A DNA stretch of 64,000 bases from assembly GCF_038562415.1 (NCBI RefSeq), contig NZ_JBCFBA010000002.1, forward strand, positions 206,232-270,231, written 5' to 3'. Position 1 is the first letter of the stretch. Every line of letters begins with the position of its first letter. A model generated the notes under the pieces. That model searched no databases. It was given only the letters and a program-made list of their open reading frames with translations, and was not told the origin of the DNA. The translations under genes and the position numbers were made by a program. Origin of the DNA: Solidesulfovibrio sp. (GTDB lineage Bacteria > Desulfobacterota > Desulfovibrionia > Desulfovibrionales > Desulfovibrionaceae). Shown piece after piece: positions 52,176 to 61,373 of the stretch.

Positions 52176-54230
52176 TTACCCGCCGACGCCGGCCGAAAAA
52201 AAGACCGGGGCCTTGCGGATGGGCGTGGCCAGCTCCGGTTCGCCGAACTCGATCTGCCGTTCGATGTCCATCTGCTTGTCGCGCAAAAGCTTGTCGCTGT
52301 CCGGGCCCGGCGAGGTGATGCGCGGCGTGATGAAGACGTAGAGGTTGGTGCGGTCGTCGACCACGGACTTGTTTTTGAACAGCCAGCCCACCACCGGCAC
52401 GTCGCCCAGGCCCGGCACCTTGCTGTTGCCCTCGCTGCGGCTTTTGCCGATCAGCCCCGAGAGCACGATGGTCTCGCCGTCGTGGCACATGACCGTGGTT
52501 TCGGTGACGCGCTTGCGCGTGGTGGGCTGGAGCGTGCCGGTCTCCTTGGTCACGGTCTCGTCGATGCGGCTGGTTTCCTGCTTGATCTTGAGCTTGATGG
52601 CGTTGCCCTGGTTGATTTGCGGCGTGACCTTGAGGGTGGTGCCCACGTCCTTGTAGTCGAAGCGCTGGTAGGGCCGGTCGGTGGTGGACTGGCCCACGTC
52701 CTGGCTGGTCAGGTAGGGGCGGTTTTCGGCCACGGTGATGGTGGCTTCCTCGTTGTCCAGGGTCATCAGCTGCGGCGTGGCGATGATGTTGAAGCTGTTG
52801 TCGGACTTGGCCGCGCCGATCATGGCCTGGAGGTTGGAATAGACGACCTCGCCGATTTTCACCGGAAAGGCCAGGGCCCCCAGGCTCCCGCCGGCCGGCG
52901 GCACGAAGGCGCCCGAGGAATTGTACAGGGATTCGTAGCCGGACGGGTTGGACGAACCGTAGATGAGCCCGCCGTACTTGCTGTCGCCCAGGGCCTTCTG
53001 CTTGTTGGCCACGTTGATGTTGACGCCGAAGGACACGGACTTGTCCGTGGACACTTCCATGATCAGCGCCTCGACGTAGACCTGCTTGCGGGCGGCGTCG
53101 AGCTTTTGGACCACGCTGTCCACGAAGCCGAAATCCTCGGGCGCGGCCGTGACCAGCAGGCTGTTGGTGGCCTTGTCGGCCACGAAGTTGAAGCCGCCGG
53201 CGATGGTCGGCGCGGCTTGCGCCTTGCCGTCGCCGCCGGTGGTCGTGCCGCCGCCCTTGGTGAACAGTTCGTTTAAGACCTTGCTCAGGTTCTCGGCGTC
53301 GGCGTGCTGGAGCTTGTAGACGCGCAGGTTGCCCTGTTCGGTCTGGTTGGGCACGTCGAGGCGGGCCAGCAGCGCCTTGACCTGGCTGACGTACTGGGGT
53401 TCGGCCATGACGATGATGGAATTGGTGCGTTCCTCGGCCACGACGTTGAGTTTGGCCTGGCCGCCGCCTTCCTTGCGGGCCTCCTGGGTCAGGACCTTTT
53501 CGATCTTCTGGGCCAGCTTGCTGGCCGAGGCGTGCTTGAGGGGGAACATGTACAGCGAGGCCTTGGCCGAGGCGGCGTCGAGCTGGTTGACGATGCCGAT
53601 GATGCGCTGGATGTTGGGCCGGTAGTCGGTGATGATGAGCGTGTTGGTGTCGGCGTAGTCGGCTAAAAGGCCGTCCGGGGAGACCAGGGGGGCCAGGACC
53701 TTGCGCACTTCCGGCGAGCGGGCGTTGGTGAGGTTGAGGACTTGCGTCACCATGTGGTCGTTGGGCGAGGCCTCGGTCTTGTTGCCGTCGATGAGCGGCA
53801 TGCTGCGCGAGCGGCTGGTCTTGGCCGGCACGATCTTGACGAAGTTCTCCGTGGGCAGGGCCGTGAAGCCGTTGACCTCGAGCACGGACTCGAAGACCTT
53901 GTAGACTTCCTCCAAGGTCAGCGGCGCCGGGGAGATGACCGTGACGTTGCCCTTGACGGCGTCGTCGATGACGAAATTCCTGCCCGTGACCTGGCTGATG
54001 TACTTGATGAAGGCGCGCAGGTCCACGCCGTCGAAATTGAGGCTGATGGATTTGGCGCCGGCCGGGGCGGGCGCGGGGGTATCGGTGGCGTTTTCGGCCG
54101 CGGGCGCGGCCTTGGCCGCGAAAAGGGCCGGCTGCCCCAGGGCCAGGAGGCAGACGGCGCACACAATGGCCCGGGCCAGGCGGCCGGGTGTGATCTGGGT
54201 GTGAAGGCGTTGGCGCAAGGGACAATCCAT
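52176..54230 (-). CDS. gspD: Type II secretion secretin GspD
   Basis: A 684-residue outer-membrane secretin: signal peptide (about 1-40), an N0 domain beginning ISLNFDGVDLRAFIKYISQVTGRNFVIDD, N1-N3 KH-like repeats (for example NARSPEVRKVLAPLVSPDG, PLKHASASKLAQKIEKVL, KLQHADAENLSKVLNELF), then the secretin barrel (about 400-640) with TTLKVTPQINQGNAIKLKI and a GLIGKSRS gate region. A Gly-rich insert (about 335-350) lies in N3, as usual. It forms the exit pore for folded proteins. The ATG at 54230 begins the signal peptide. Confidence 0.95.
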   Translation of the reverse strand: MDCPLRQRLHTQITPGRLARAIVCAVCLLALGQPALFAAKAAPAAENATDTPAPAPAGAKSISLNFDGVDLRAFIKYISQVTGRNFVIDDAVKGNVTVISPAPLTLEEVYKVFESVLEVNGFTALPTENFVKIVPAKTSRSRSMPLIDGNKTEASPNDHMVTQVLNLTNARSPEVRKVLAPLVSPDGLLADYADTNTLIITDYRPNIQRIIGIVNQLDAASAKASLYMFPLKHASASKLAQKIEKVLTQEARKEGGGQAKLNVVAEERTNSIIVMAEPQYVSQVKALLARLDVPNQTEQGNLRVYKLQHADAENLSKVLNELFTKGGGTTTGGDGKAQAAPTIAGGFNFVADKATNSLLVTAAPEDFGFVDSVVQKLDAARKQVYVEALIMEVSTDKSVSFGVNINVANKQKALGDSKYGGLIYGSSNPSGYESLYNSSGAFVPPAGGSLGALAFPVKIGEVVYSNLQAMIGAAKSDNSFNIIATPQLMTLDNEEATITVAENRPYLTSQDVGQSTTDRPYQRFDYKDVGTTLKVTPQINQGNAIKLKIKQETSRIDETVTKETGTLQPTTRKRVTETTVMCHDGETIVLSGLIGKSRSEGNSKVPGLGDVPVVGWLFKNKSVVDDRTNLYVFITPRITSPGPDSDKLLRDKQMDIERQIEFGEPELATPIRKAPVFFSAGVGG

Positions 54231-54359
54231 GGCGACTACCCGTCGTCGTCCGGTTCCGGCGCGCCGAGGCGGCCGGTGTTGCGTTGCTTGGGGAGGCAAG
54301 CCCCGCACCGAAACGCGACGTCCCCGGGCGCCTGGCGCATCGGGGACGCGGCGAAAGGG

Positions 54360-54417
54360 CGCCGCAAGCCTGAAGCGACCTTACCACGGGGGGGGAGGTG
54401 CGTCCAGGCTTGCGGCG
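54360..54417 (-). terminator. Long-loop inverted repeat after the porin gene
   Basis: Perfect 13-bp arms CGCCGCAAGCCTG/CAGGCTTGCGGCG (54360-54372 / 54405-54417), 32-base loop, starting 9 bp past the porin stop on the minus strand and followed by ccctttcgcc. It probably ends or stabilises the abundant porin mRNA; a second 7-bp stem lies at about 54320-54348. Confidence 0.5.
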
Positions 54418-54426
54418 ACGGGCGTT

Positions 54427-55857
54427 TTAGAAGGTGTAGAGGAAGCCGAGGGAGCCCATGAAGGCGTTCTCGGCCTGCTGGGTGAAGCGGTGGCCCCAGA
54501 TGCTGGTCTTGAGCCCCTGCGGCGAGGCGAAACCGGTCTGCATCGTGAGGCTCAATTGTTCGGTGATGGCGTAGCTGTTGTCGAAGTTGACGCCGATGAG
54601 CCATTCGCCCTCGGCCAGGTTGCGGCCCATGGTCACGTATTCGCCGACGCCGCCCGTGGCGACGACGGCCTTTCGCAGGCCGGCCACGCTGTTGGTGCCG
54701 GCGATGACGGCCACGGTCAGCCGGCTTTTGAGGGCCTCGATGAAACTCACGTCGCGAAGGCTGGCCGCCAGGCCCCAGGTGCCGGTCGGGTCCACGCCGA
54801 TGCTGTTGTTGGCGAACTCCTGGTCGCAGTCGAACAGGAACGACGTGCCCGGGCCCCATTTGGGGGTGATGATGGGCAGGCGCTCGCTGCCGTTGCCAAG
54901 GCTCGAATCCTCGCCGCTGGCCACCCAGCCGAAGACGCCGGGCAGCATCCAGTCGAAGCCGGAATAGGTGACGCCGGCGTCGAAGAACCAGCCCCGGCGG
55001 CGGTTGCGCTCGCGGTCGGCCGGGGCGGCGTCGCCGTAGATGCCGTCGAAATAGAACTTGACCGGGTCGGCCGCTTCCACGGTCAGGGCCAGGCCGGCCC
55101 ACCACATGGCGTTCTGGTTGTCCTTGTAGGGGTAGCCGCTCTCGCTTAAGTAGCTCGCGGCCGAGCGCAGGCCGGCGGCGAAGAGGTTTTCGGGATCGGA
55201 CCCCTTGCCGTAGACGCCGAGCAGGCCCCAAGGCGTGGCCGCGAAACCGTCCAGGGTCACGGGCAGGGCCAGCTGGTAGGTGTCGAAGGCGTCGCCGACC
55301 TGGGTGGTGGTCTGCTGGAAGGTCCGGTTGGCGGACAGCAGCCGGGCGTAGGCGGCCTGGACCGAGAGGTTTTCGCCGACGGGAATGTTCAGGTGCAGGG
55401 CGGCGCTCGACTGGTCGCCGTCGTCGGCGGCGAGCACGATGCTGTCGTAGAAGACCTCGGTGTGGGGCACGGACAGGGGTTGGTAGCCGGCCGTGACCTC
55501 GATGTCGGTGCCGGGCCATTTGAATTGCAGGTAGGCCAGGTAGGGTTCGATGGCCACCTGCGGGTTGGCGGCGGTCAGGTAGCCGTGGCCCCAGGCCTCG
55601 TCGTCGATGCGCAGGCCGAGGCGGAACTTGAGGTTCTCGTTGGCGACGAAATCGCTGCGCAGCCGCAGGCGCTGCCAGATGGTCATGCGGTCCTCGGTCT
55701 GGGTGCCGGTCTCGTCCCAGCCGGTGAAGTTGCGGTTGGCGAAAAAGACGCCGTAGACGCGGGCGTCGCCGGCCATTCTGACTTCGGTCGCCGCCGCGGC
55801 CTCGGTGGCGAAGGCGGCCAGAAACAGCAGGGCGGCAAGAAAACGTTTGCCTCGCAT
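54427..55857 (-). CDS. Outer membrane porin of Desulfovibrio type
   Basis: A 476-residue outer-membrane beta-barrel protein with signal peptide (MRGKRFLAALLFLAAFATEAAAA). It has alternating aromatic/polar strands, the family wording RMAGDARVYGVFFANRNFTGWD near the mature start and WQRLRLRSDFVANENLKFRLGLRIDDEAWG, and it ends in a C-terminal aromatic (FLYTF) as needed for barrel insertion. Matches the homotrimeric porin family abundant in Desulfovibrio. The ATG at 55857 has a ggaga site; an in-frame upstream ATG at 55902 would precede the signal peptide with a non-typical extension. The 113-bp upstream gap is unusually AT-rich near 55905-55930, consistent with a strong promoter. Confidence 0.9.
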   Translation of the reverse strand: MRGKRFLAALLFLAAFATEAAAATEVRMAGDARVYGVFFANRNFTGWDETGTQTEDRMTIWQRLRLRSDFVANENLKFRLGLRIDDEAWGHGYLTAANPQVAIEPYLAYLQFKWPGTDIEVTAGYQPLSVPHTEVFYDSIVLAADDGDQSSAALHLNIPVGENLSVQAAYARLLSANRTFQQTTTQVGDAFDTYQLALPVTLDGFAATPWGLLGVYGKGSDPENLFAAGLRSAASYLSESGYPYKDNQNAMWWAGLALTVEAADPVKFYFDGIYGDAAPADRERNRRRGWFFDAGVTYSGFDWMLPGVFGWVASGEDSSLGNGSERLPIITPKWGPGTSFLFDCDQEFANNSIGVDPTGTWGLAASLRDVSFIEALKSRLTVAVIAGTNSVAGLRKAVVATGGVGEYVTMGRNLAEGEWLIGVNFDNSYAITEQLSLTMQTGFASPQGLKTSIWGHRFTQQAENAFMGSLGFLYTF

Positions 55858-55970
55858 AAGGATGTCTCCCTTGGTGTGGACGGTCAGACAAAAGCGTTTC
55901 ATGTAACACTAAAATTTATTTATTATGCTGTCCAGGTGCTCCTTCCTCCATTCGATGGTTTGCGCGCAGG

Positions 55971-58157
55971 CTACCAGATCCGGGCGATCTGGAAGACGGC
56001 CACGGCCACGGCAAAGCCCAGCGCCGTGTTGGCGACCACGGCGAAGGCGGCCCATGTCCAATCCGTCTCCCGGGCCATGACGGCCACGGTGACGAAACAG
56101 GGGGCGTAGAGGATGGTGAAGGCCATCAGCGCCAGGGCGACGGCCGGCGTGAAGCGGGGATCGGCGGCCAGCCGCTCGGACAGGGCCTGGGGCGCCTCGG
56201 GCGAGGCCTCGCCCAGGTCGTAGGCCGTGCCCAGGGTGGAGACCACCACTTCCTTGGCGGCCAGCCCGCCGAAAAGCGCGATGTTGACGCGCCAGTCGAA
56301 GCCGGCCAGACGGCTGAGCCCTTCCAGGGCGACACCCAGGCGCCCGGCCAGGGACCGGCGCAAGGCTTCCTCGGCCTGCCGGTTGTCCAGGGCGCCGAGC
56401 CGGGCATCCAGGGACGCGCGCGCGGCGGCGGCCGCCACGTCGTCCGGCAGAGCCCGGCGTTCGGCCGCCAGGGCGGCGCGGTCGGCCTCGAAATCGGCCA
56501 GGCGCTCGGGCGGCAGCCCCGGGAAGGTCATGGCCGCCCACATGACCACGGAAATGGCCAACACGATGGTGCCGGCCTTCTTGATATACTGCCAGGCCCG
56601 TTCGCCGGTGTGGATCGCAAGGCCGCGCAGGGTGGGCAGGCGGTAGGGCGGCAGTTCCATGAGAAAGGGGGTCGAGTGCCCGGCGATGACCGTGGCGCGC
56701 CAGAGCTTGGCCACGCACAGCGCCGCCGCCCAGGAGGCCACGGTGACGGCGAACATGACCAGGCCCGGATGTTCGGGGAAAAAGGCGGCGATAAGGAGCA
56801 GGTAGACGGGAATTTTCGCGCCGCAGGCCATGAACGGGGCGCTTAAGATGGTGGCCAGGCGCTCCTTGGGGCTGCGCAGGGTCCGGGCGGCCATGACCCC
56901 GGGCACGGCGCAGCCGCCGGGAATGCCGCCGGAAATGATGAAGGGCATGACCGAGGCGCCGTGCAGGCCAAACGCCCGGAACACCCGGTCGAGCATGTAG
57001 GCCATGCGCGCCGTGTAGCCCAGGTCCTCCAGGCAGGAGAGCAGGAAGAACATCACGCAGATAAGCGGCACGAACCCCAGCACCCCGCCCACCCCGGCGA
57101 TGACCCCGGAAACCACCAGCGACCTGAGCAGCCCGTCGGGCAGGGCCGCCCCGGCCGCCTCGCCCAGCCAGGCGAACCCGGCCTCCAGCCAGTCCATGGG
57201 ATAGCGGCTGGCCAGAAAGGTCAGCTGGAACATGCAAAAAAGCACGGCCAGCATGATGACCGGTCCGGCCACGGCGTGGGTGAGCACCCGGTCCACGGCG
57301 TCGGAGAGGGCGATGCGGTCCGGGCTGTCGGCGCGTTGCAGCACGCCCCGGCGCAGCAGGGCGGCGATGAAGCCGTAGCGGTAATCGGAGATGACGGCCT
57401 CGGGATAGGTGTCGCTGGTGTCGCGGATGTGGCGGGCCAGCGCGGCGGCGGCCTGCTCCAGGAACCGCGCCGTGGGCCCGCGCCCGCGGCCCAGGGCCAT
57501 GACGTCCTCGTCGGCCTCCAGGTATTTGAGGGCCAGCCAGCGGGCCGGGAAGCGGTCGGTCAGGAAGCGGTCGGCCTCGATGCGGGCGGCCATGGCCCCG
57601 AGCGCCCGGTCCACGTCCGGGCCGTAGGACAGTTCCAGCGGCCTCCAGTGGCCACGCCGGGACTTGGCGAACTCCAGGGCCTGGCGCACCAGGGCGTCCG
57701 TGCCCTCGCCCAGCCGGGCCACGGTTTCGACCACGGGCACCCCGAGCAGGCGGGCGAGCAGGCCCGCGTCCAGCTTGCAGCCACGGCGGCGGACCTCGTC
57801 CATCATGTTGAGCGCCAGGACCACGGGCGCGCCCAGTTCCAGCAACTGCACCGTCAGGTACAGCCCCCGCTCCAGCGTCCCGGCGTCCAGGACGTCGATG
57901 ACGCAGCTGGGCTTTTCCTCGACGAGGAAGCTTCGGGCGGCCCGTTCGTCGGCGGAGTAGGCGGTCAGCGAGTACATGCCCGGCAGGTCGACCAGGATCA
58001 TGTCGCGGCCGGCGGCGCGCAGGCGGCCCTCGCGTTTTTCCACGGTGACGCCGGGGTAGTTGCCCACGTGCTGGCGCGCGCCGGTGAGGCTGTTGAAAAG
58101 TGTCGTCTTGCCGCTGTTCGGGTTGCCGGCCAGGGCGAAGGTCAGGGTTGGCGACAT
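55971..58157 (-). CDS. feoB: Ferrous iron transporter FeoB
   Basis: A 728-residue inner-membrane transporter. The N-terminal GTPase has G1 GNPNSGKTTLFN, G3 VDLPGMYSL and G4 LNMMDE, followed by the helical GDI-like part. Two Gate motifs and core helices follow (ISGGIPGGCAVPGVMAARTL, GLAAKEVVVSTLGTAYDLGE). It imports Fe(II). No feoA is adjacent, which is unusual but not rare. It lies 10 bp after a GGDEF gene and is the third gene behind a strong Fur-box match. The ATG at 58157 begins directly at the G domain. Confidence 0.96.
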   Translation of the reverse strand: MSPTLTFALAGNPNSGKTTLFNSLTGARQHVGNYPGVTVEKREGRLRAAGRDMILVDLPGMYSLTAYSADERAARSFLVEEKPSCVIDVLDAGTLERGLYLTVQLLELGAPVVLALNMMDEVRRRGCKLDAGLLARLLGVPVVETVARLGEGTDALVRQALEFAKSRRGHWRPLELSYGPDVDRALGAMAARIEADRFLTDRFPARWLALKYLEADEDVMALGRGRGPTARFLEQAAAALARHIRDTSDTYPEAVISDYRYGFIAALLRRGVLQRADSPDRIALSDAVDRVLTHAVAGPVIMLAVLFCMFQLTFLASRYPMDWLEAGFAWLGEAAGAALPDGLLRSLVVSGVIAGVGGVLGFVPLICVMFFLLSCLEDLGYTARMAYMLDRVFRAFGLHGASVMPFIISGGIPGGCAVPGVMAARTLRSPKERLATILSAPFMACGAKIPVYLLLIAAFFPEHPGLVMFAVTVASWAAALCVAKLWRATVIAGHSTPFLMELPPYRLPTLRGLAIHTGERAWQYIKKAGTIVLAISVVMWAAMTFPGLPPERLADFEADRAALAAERRALPDDVAAAAARASLDARLGALDNRQAEEALRRSLAGRLGVALEGLSRLAGFDWRVNIALFGGLAAKEVVVSTLGTAYDLGEASPEAPQALSERLAADPRFTPAVALALMAFTILYAPCFVTVAVMARETDWTWAAFAVVANTALGFAVAVAVFQIARIW

Positions 58158-58167
58158 GGGGCGGTCC

Positions 58168-59235
58168 TTAGCAGCGGTTACCGGCCTGGGCGCGCCGCGC
58201 CCTGCCGGAGGGGGGGACGTCCTGGGGGTCGGCGGCCACGCGGTCGCCGCCGCCGGCCTTGGCCGCATACAGCGCGGCGTCGCAACGCGCGGTGAGGGAC
58301 GCGGCGTAGGGCTTGGCGTCGCGGGCCGGGTCGAGCCTGGCCAGGCCGAGGCTGGCCGTGGTGCCGTGGGCGTTGGCCGCCGCGAAGCGGGCCCGGATGC
58401 GTTCGGCCACGGACAGGGCCGCCTCCGCCGGCAGGCGGGTGAGGACGACGGCGAATTCGTCGCCGCCGAGCCGGAAGGGCATGTCCAGGCCGTCGCGGGT
58501 GGAGTCGAGGAGCGCGCGGCCCATGGCGGCCAGGACGGCGTCCCCGGCCGGATGGCCGAACCGGTCGTTTACGCCCTTGAAGGCGTCGCAATCGATGAGC
58601 GCCAGCCACAGCGGATGGCCGGAGGCGGCGGCTTCGGCGGCAAGCTCCGGCAGGGCCTCGTCGAAGCGGCGGCGGTTGAAAAGGCCGGTGAGGGCGTCGG
58701 AGCGCGAGAGGTCGGCGAAATGGCGCTCGCGGCGCTTGGTCTCGTCGAGAAGGGCACCCAGCCACGTTTCGCGGGTCTCCACGCCGTGGGCCAGCCAGTT
58801 GAGGTCGCGCATCAGGCGCAGCACCTCGTGCTCGTCGTCGCCCTGGGCGGGCAGGGGCAGACGGCGGTGGTATTCGCCCCGGCGAAGCCCGGCGCAAAAG
58901 CGGTTGATGGCGGCGATGTCGCCCAGGACCACGAACCGGGCCGCCAGCCGGGACAGGGGCAGGACCAGGACCAGGGAGGCCGCCAGCCAAAGCCCCAGCA
59001 TCCGGCCCGGCGAGGCGATGAGGCCCGTTTCCAGGCAGTACAGCCCGATGCCCGGCGGCAGGGCGAAAACGAGCAACAGCACCAGGCGCATGCGGGTCGT
59101 GACGCCGAATACGGCGAGGCGGTCCGCCTTGCCGGCCTCCCGGGGCCGGGTTTCGGCGGCCGCGCATTCCTTGTCCGTGGCCGAGGCGGTGCTTGTGGTG
59201 GCAAACATGGGACCGTCCTTCGTCTTTTGCGTCAT
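58168..59235 (-). CDS. Membrane GGDEF diguanylate cyclase
   Basis: A 355-residue protein with two membrane helices (about 49-66 and 78-97), a HAMP-like linker (about 98-155) and a GGDEF domain (about 172-340) with intact GGDEF at 257-261 and the LIDCDAFKGVNDRFGHPAGD substrate block. The inhibitory RxxD site is absent (DGLD at that position), so product feedback may be lacking. The start at 59235 overlaps the HD-GYP stop (ATGA); an ATG at 59208 with an aagga site is an alternative. Makes c-di-GMP, opposite to its partner gene. Confidence 0.9.
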   Translation of the reverse strand: MTQKTKDGPMFATTSTASATDKECAAAETRPREAGKADRLAVFGVTTRMRLVLLLVFALPPGIGLYCLETGLIASPGRMLGLWLAASLVLVLPLSRLAARFVVLGDIAAINRFCAGLRRGEYHRRLPLPAQGDDEHEVLRLMRDLNWLAHGVETRETWLGALLDETKRRERHFADLSRSDALTGLFNRRRFDEALPELAAEAAASGHPLWLALIDCDAFKGVNDRFGHPAGDAVLAAMGRALLDSTRDGLDMPFRLGGDEFAVVLTRLPAEAALSVAERIRARFAAANAHGTTASLGLARLDPARDAKPYAASLTARCDAALYAAKAGGGDRVAADPQDVPPSGRARRAQAGNRC

Positions 59236-59939
59236 GAAAAAGACGGGCTTCGTTCGGGGCCGGCGTCGCGCAACGTCGTGGCCAGGAGGCGCAGCCGGTC
59301 TTCATGGGCCAGGAAAACCGCGACCACGGCCGGATCGAACTGGCTGCCGGCGCAGGCGACGATTTCGCGCCGGGCTGCCTCGAAATCCATGGCCGGCCGG
59401 TAGGGGCGGCGCTGGAGCATGGCCGACAGGCTGTCGGCCACGGCGATGATGCGCGCCCCCAGCGGGATGGCCGTCCCGGCCAGGCCGTTCGGGTAGCCCT
59501 TGCCGTCGAAGCGTTCGTGGTGGGCCCGCACCATGGCCACCACGCCCATGGCCGACAGGCAGGACAGCGGGGCCAGGATGTCGGCGCCGGTTGCCGGGTG
59601 GGACTGCATGCATCGCCATTCCTCGGGAGTGAGCCGGCCGGGCTTGCCGAGCACGGCATCGGGCACGCCGATCTTGCCGATGTCGTGGAGGTGGCCGGCC
59701 ACGTGCACGGCCTGGACGTGCGCCGGGGGCAGGCGCAAGCCGGCGGCCAGCACCTTGGCCACCTCCGCCACCTCCTCGGAGTGGGCCATGGTGTGGCTGT
59801 CCTTGGCGTCGATGGCCCGGCCCAGGGCGGCGGCCAGTTCGTGCACCTGGGCGAGGAGGGTGTGGTGACCGTCCGTGGCGGCGGAAAAGACAGCGGCCTG
59901 GAGCGCGCTTTCGGGAAAGGGAATTTTGAGCACGGACAT
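59232..59939 (-). CDS. HD-GYP c-di-GMP phosphodiesterase
   Basis: A 235-residue soluble HD-GYP domain: H53, the H85-D86 pair in GHLHDIGKIGVPD, H114, H140-H141 and D145 in HHERFDGKGYPNGL, so the metal site and GYP loop are complete. It degrades c-di-GMP to GMP or pGpG. The first gene of an operon with a diguanylate cyclase and feoB. The ATG at 59939 is chosen; the frame stays open upstream to 60170 but that portion has no conserved features. Confidence 0.9.
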   Translation of the reverse strand: MSVLKIPFPESALQAAVFSAATDGHHTLLAQVHELAAALGRAIDAKDSHTMAHSEEVAEVAKVLAAGLRLPPAHVQAVHVAGHLHDIGKIGVPDAVLGKPGRLTPEEWRCMQSHPATGADILAPLSCLSAMGVVAMVRAHHERFDGKGYPNGLAGTAIPLGARIIAVADSLSAMLQRRPYRPAMDFEAARREIVACAGSQFDPAVVAVFLAHEDRLRLLATTLRDAGPERSPSFS

Positions 59940-60160
59940 CTCGCAAGGTTCACGCGTCAAGGCCGGCCATGGGATCCCGGCCAAGCGGGATCCGGGCCTC
60001 GCCATCGCGGGCCGGCCGCCGGTGACGGCGGGGTTATTCGGTTCGGGTCGTCTGAGCGCACGCATGCAAGGCCAATTTCCGGTTGCGGACGGAGGGATCC
60101 CGTCGGTTTCGCGTCGCCTGGCGGCACCATGCCGTGGCGGACGCAGTCGTTGTGCGCTAC

Positions 60161-60177
60161 TTGATAACAATTGTCAA
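60161..60177. promoter_or_regulatory. Fur box over the feoB operon promoter
   Basis: TTGATAACAATTGTCAA contains TGATAAC-A-ATTGTCA (60162-60176), matching the 7-1-7 Fur consensus TGATAAT-N-ATTATCA at 12 of 14 arm positions. Read on the minus strand it provides a perfect -35 TTGACA (60171-60176), so bound Fur would block RNA polymerase. An outer 7-bp inverted repeat CTTGATA/TATCAAG (60160-60166 / 60178-60184) surrounds it. It lies about 220 bp before the HD-GYP start and downstream of the cydB terminator; no clear -10 is seen. Confidence 0.7.
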
Positions 60178-60205
60178 TATCAAGAACGGGGTGACGGGCA
60201 AAACG

Positions 60206-60239
60206 AAGGCCGCCGACGGGCGAACCCGTCGGCGGCCTT
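60206..60239 (-). terminator. Rho-independent terminator of cydAB
   Basis: A perfect 15-bp stem (60206-60220 / 60225-60239) with a four-base loop, beginning 24 bp after the cydB stop, followed on the minus strand by cgtttt. A classic intrinsic terminator. Confidence 0.9.
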
Positions 60240-60262
60240 GGCACGGTCGTAACCGGATGGGG

Positions 60263-61291
60263 CTAGTAGGCCTCGTCGTAATCCAGGTCGTCCTGGGTCA
60301 CCGGATGGCGGAAGGTGTGGAAGGCCCAGAACTGGTAGATGATGACGATGGGCACGAAGACGAGGGCCACGCCGAGCATGATGGACAGGGTCAGCGGCGT
60401 GGAGGCGGAGTTCTCGATGGTCATGGAATAGGCCGGGTTGAGGCTCGACGGCAACAGGGCCGGGAAGATGCCGACCACGCCGAACAGGGCGGCGCCGCCG
60501 ATGAGCAGGGCCGAGCCGACCCAGGCGGCCAGGGCGCGGCCGGCGCGGCGGTACTTGCAGGTGAGTAGCAGTCCGGCCACGGGCACGAGCAGGATGGCGA
60601 AAAGGATCGGATGAACCAGGTAGTTGGTGAAAAGCGGCGTCATGCCCCAGGACATGGCCAAAAACAGCACCACCAGCGCGGCCACCACCGGCCACAGCTT
60701 GCCGGCCAGGCCCATGGCCCGGTCGCGCAGGTCGCCCTCGGACTTGAACGCCAGCCACAGCGCGCCGTGATGGGCGAAAAGAGCCACGAAGAGCAGGCCC
60801 CCGGCCAGGCCGTAGGGGTTGAGCAGGGTGAGGAGGTTGCCCTGGAGGATGCCGTCCTGGTCGATGGGCACGCCCTTGAAGATGTTGGCGAAGGCAACGC
60901 CCAGCAGCAGGGCCGGCAAAAAGCTGCCCAGGAAGTTGCAGGTGTCCCACAGCTTGCGCCAGCCGGCGCTGTCGACCTTGGAGCGGAATTCCAGGGTGAC
61001 GCCGCGCAGGATCAGCGAGAAAAGCAGGAGCATCAGCGGCGTATAGAGGGAGGAGAACATGACGGCGTAGGTTTTGGGGAAGGCGGCGAAGGTCACGCCG
61101 CCGGCCGTGATGAGCCAGACTTCGTTGCCGTCCCAGAAGGGCCCCATGGCGTTGTACATGATGCGGGTGTCGGTGTCGCTTTTGGAGACGACGGGACGGA
61201 TCATGCCGATGCCGAAGTCGAATCCGTCCAGGACGAAATAGATCGCCCAGAGTACTCCCCAAAGGATAAACCAGGTGGTTCCGAGATCCAT
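60263..61291 (-). CDS. cydB: Cytochrome bd oxidase subunit II
   Basis: A 342-residue integral membrane protein with about eight or nine helices; begins MDLGTTWFILWGVLWAIYFVLDGFDFGIGM and contains the YNAMGPFWDGNEVWLITAGG block (about 46-65) of CydB. Forms the quinol-oxidising oxygen reductase with CydA. The ATG at 61291 has aaggag at proper spacing; the upstream ATG (61297) is too close to it. Ends with a terminator. Confidence 0.95.
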   Translation of the reverse strand: MDLGTTWFILWGVLWAIYFVLDGFDFGIGMIRPVVSKSDTDTRIMYNAMGPFWDGNEVWLITAGGVTFAAFPKTYAVMFSSLYTPLMLLLFSLILRGVTLEFRSKVDSAGWRKLWDTCNFLGSFLPALLLGVAFANIFKGVPIDQDGILQGNLLTLLNPYGLAGGLLFVALFAHHGALWLAFKSEGDLRDRAMGLAGKLWPVVAALVVLFLAMSWGMTPLFTNYLVHPILFAILLVPVAGLLLTCKYRRAGRALAAWVGSALLIGGAALFGVVGIFPALLPSSLNPAYSMTIENSASTPLTLSIMLGVALVFVPIVIIYQFWAFHTFRHPVTQDDLDYDEAY

Positions 61292-61373
61292 GGCCATTCT
61301 CCTTTCCAGTGCAACCGGCGTGGCCGGGTTCGGGCTCGTGCGCGTTTTACGGTTTCCCTGTTGCCGCCGCTGC

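Noticed and set aside
55905-55970. Fur box before the porin gene
   Set aside because: The AT-rich stretch has no TGATAAT-like inverted repeat; it is likely only promoter DNA.
59940-60170. Longer N-terminus for the HD-GYP protein starting at 60170
   Set aside because: The extension has no conserved features and would place the coding start inside the Fur-box promoter; the start at 59939 gives a normal HD-GYP protein.
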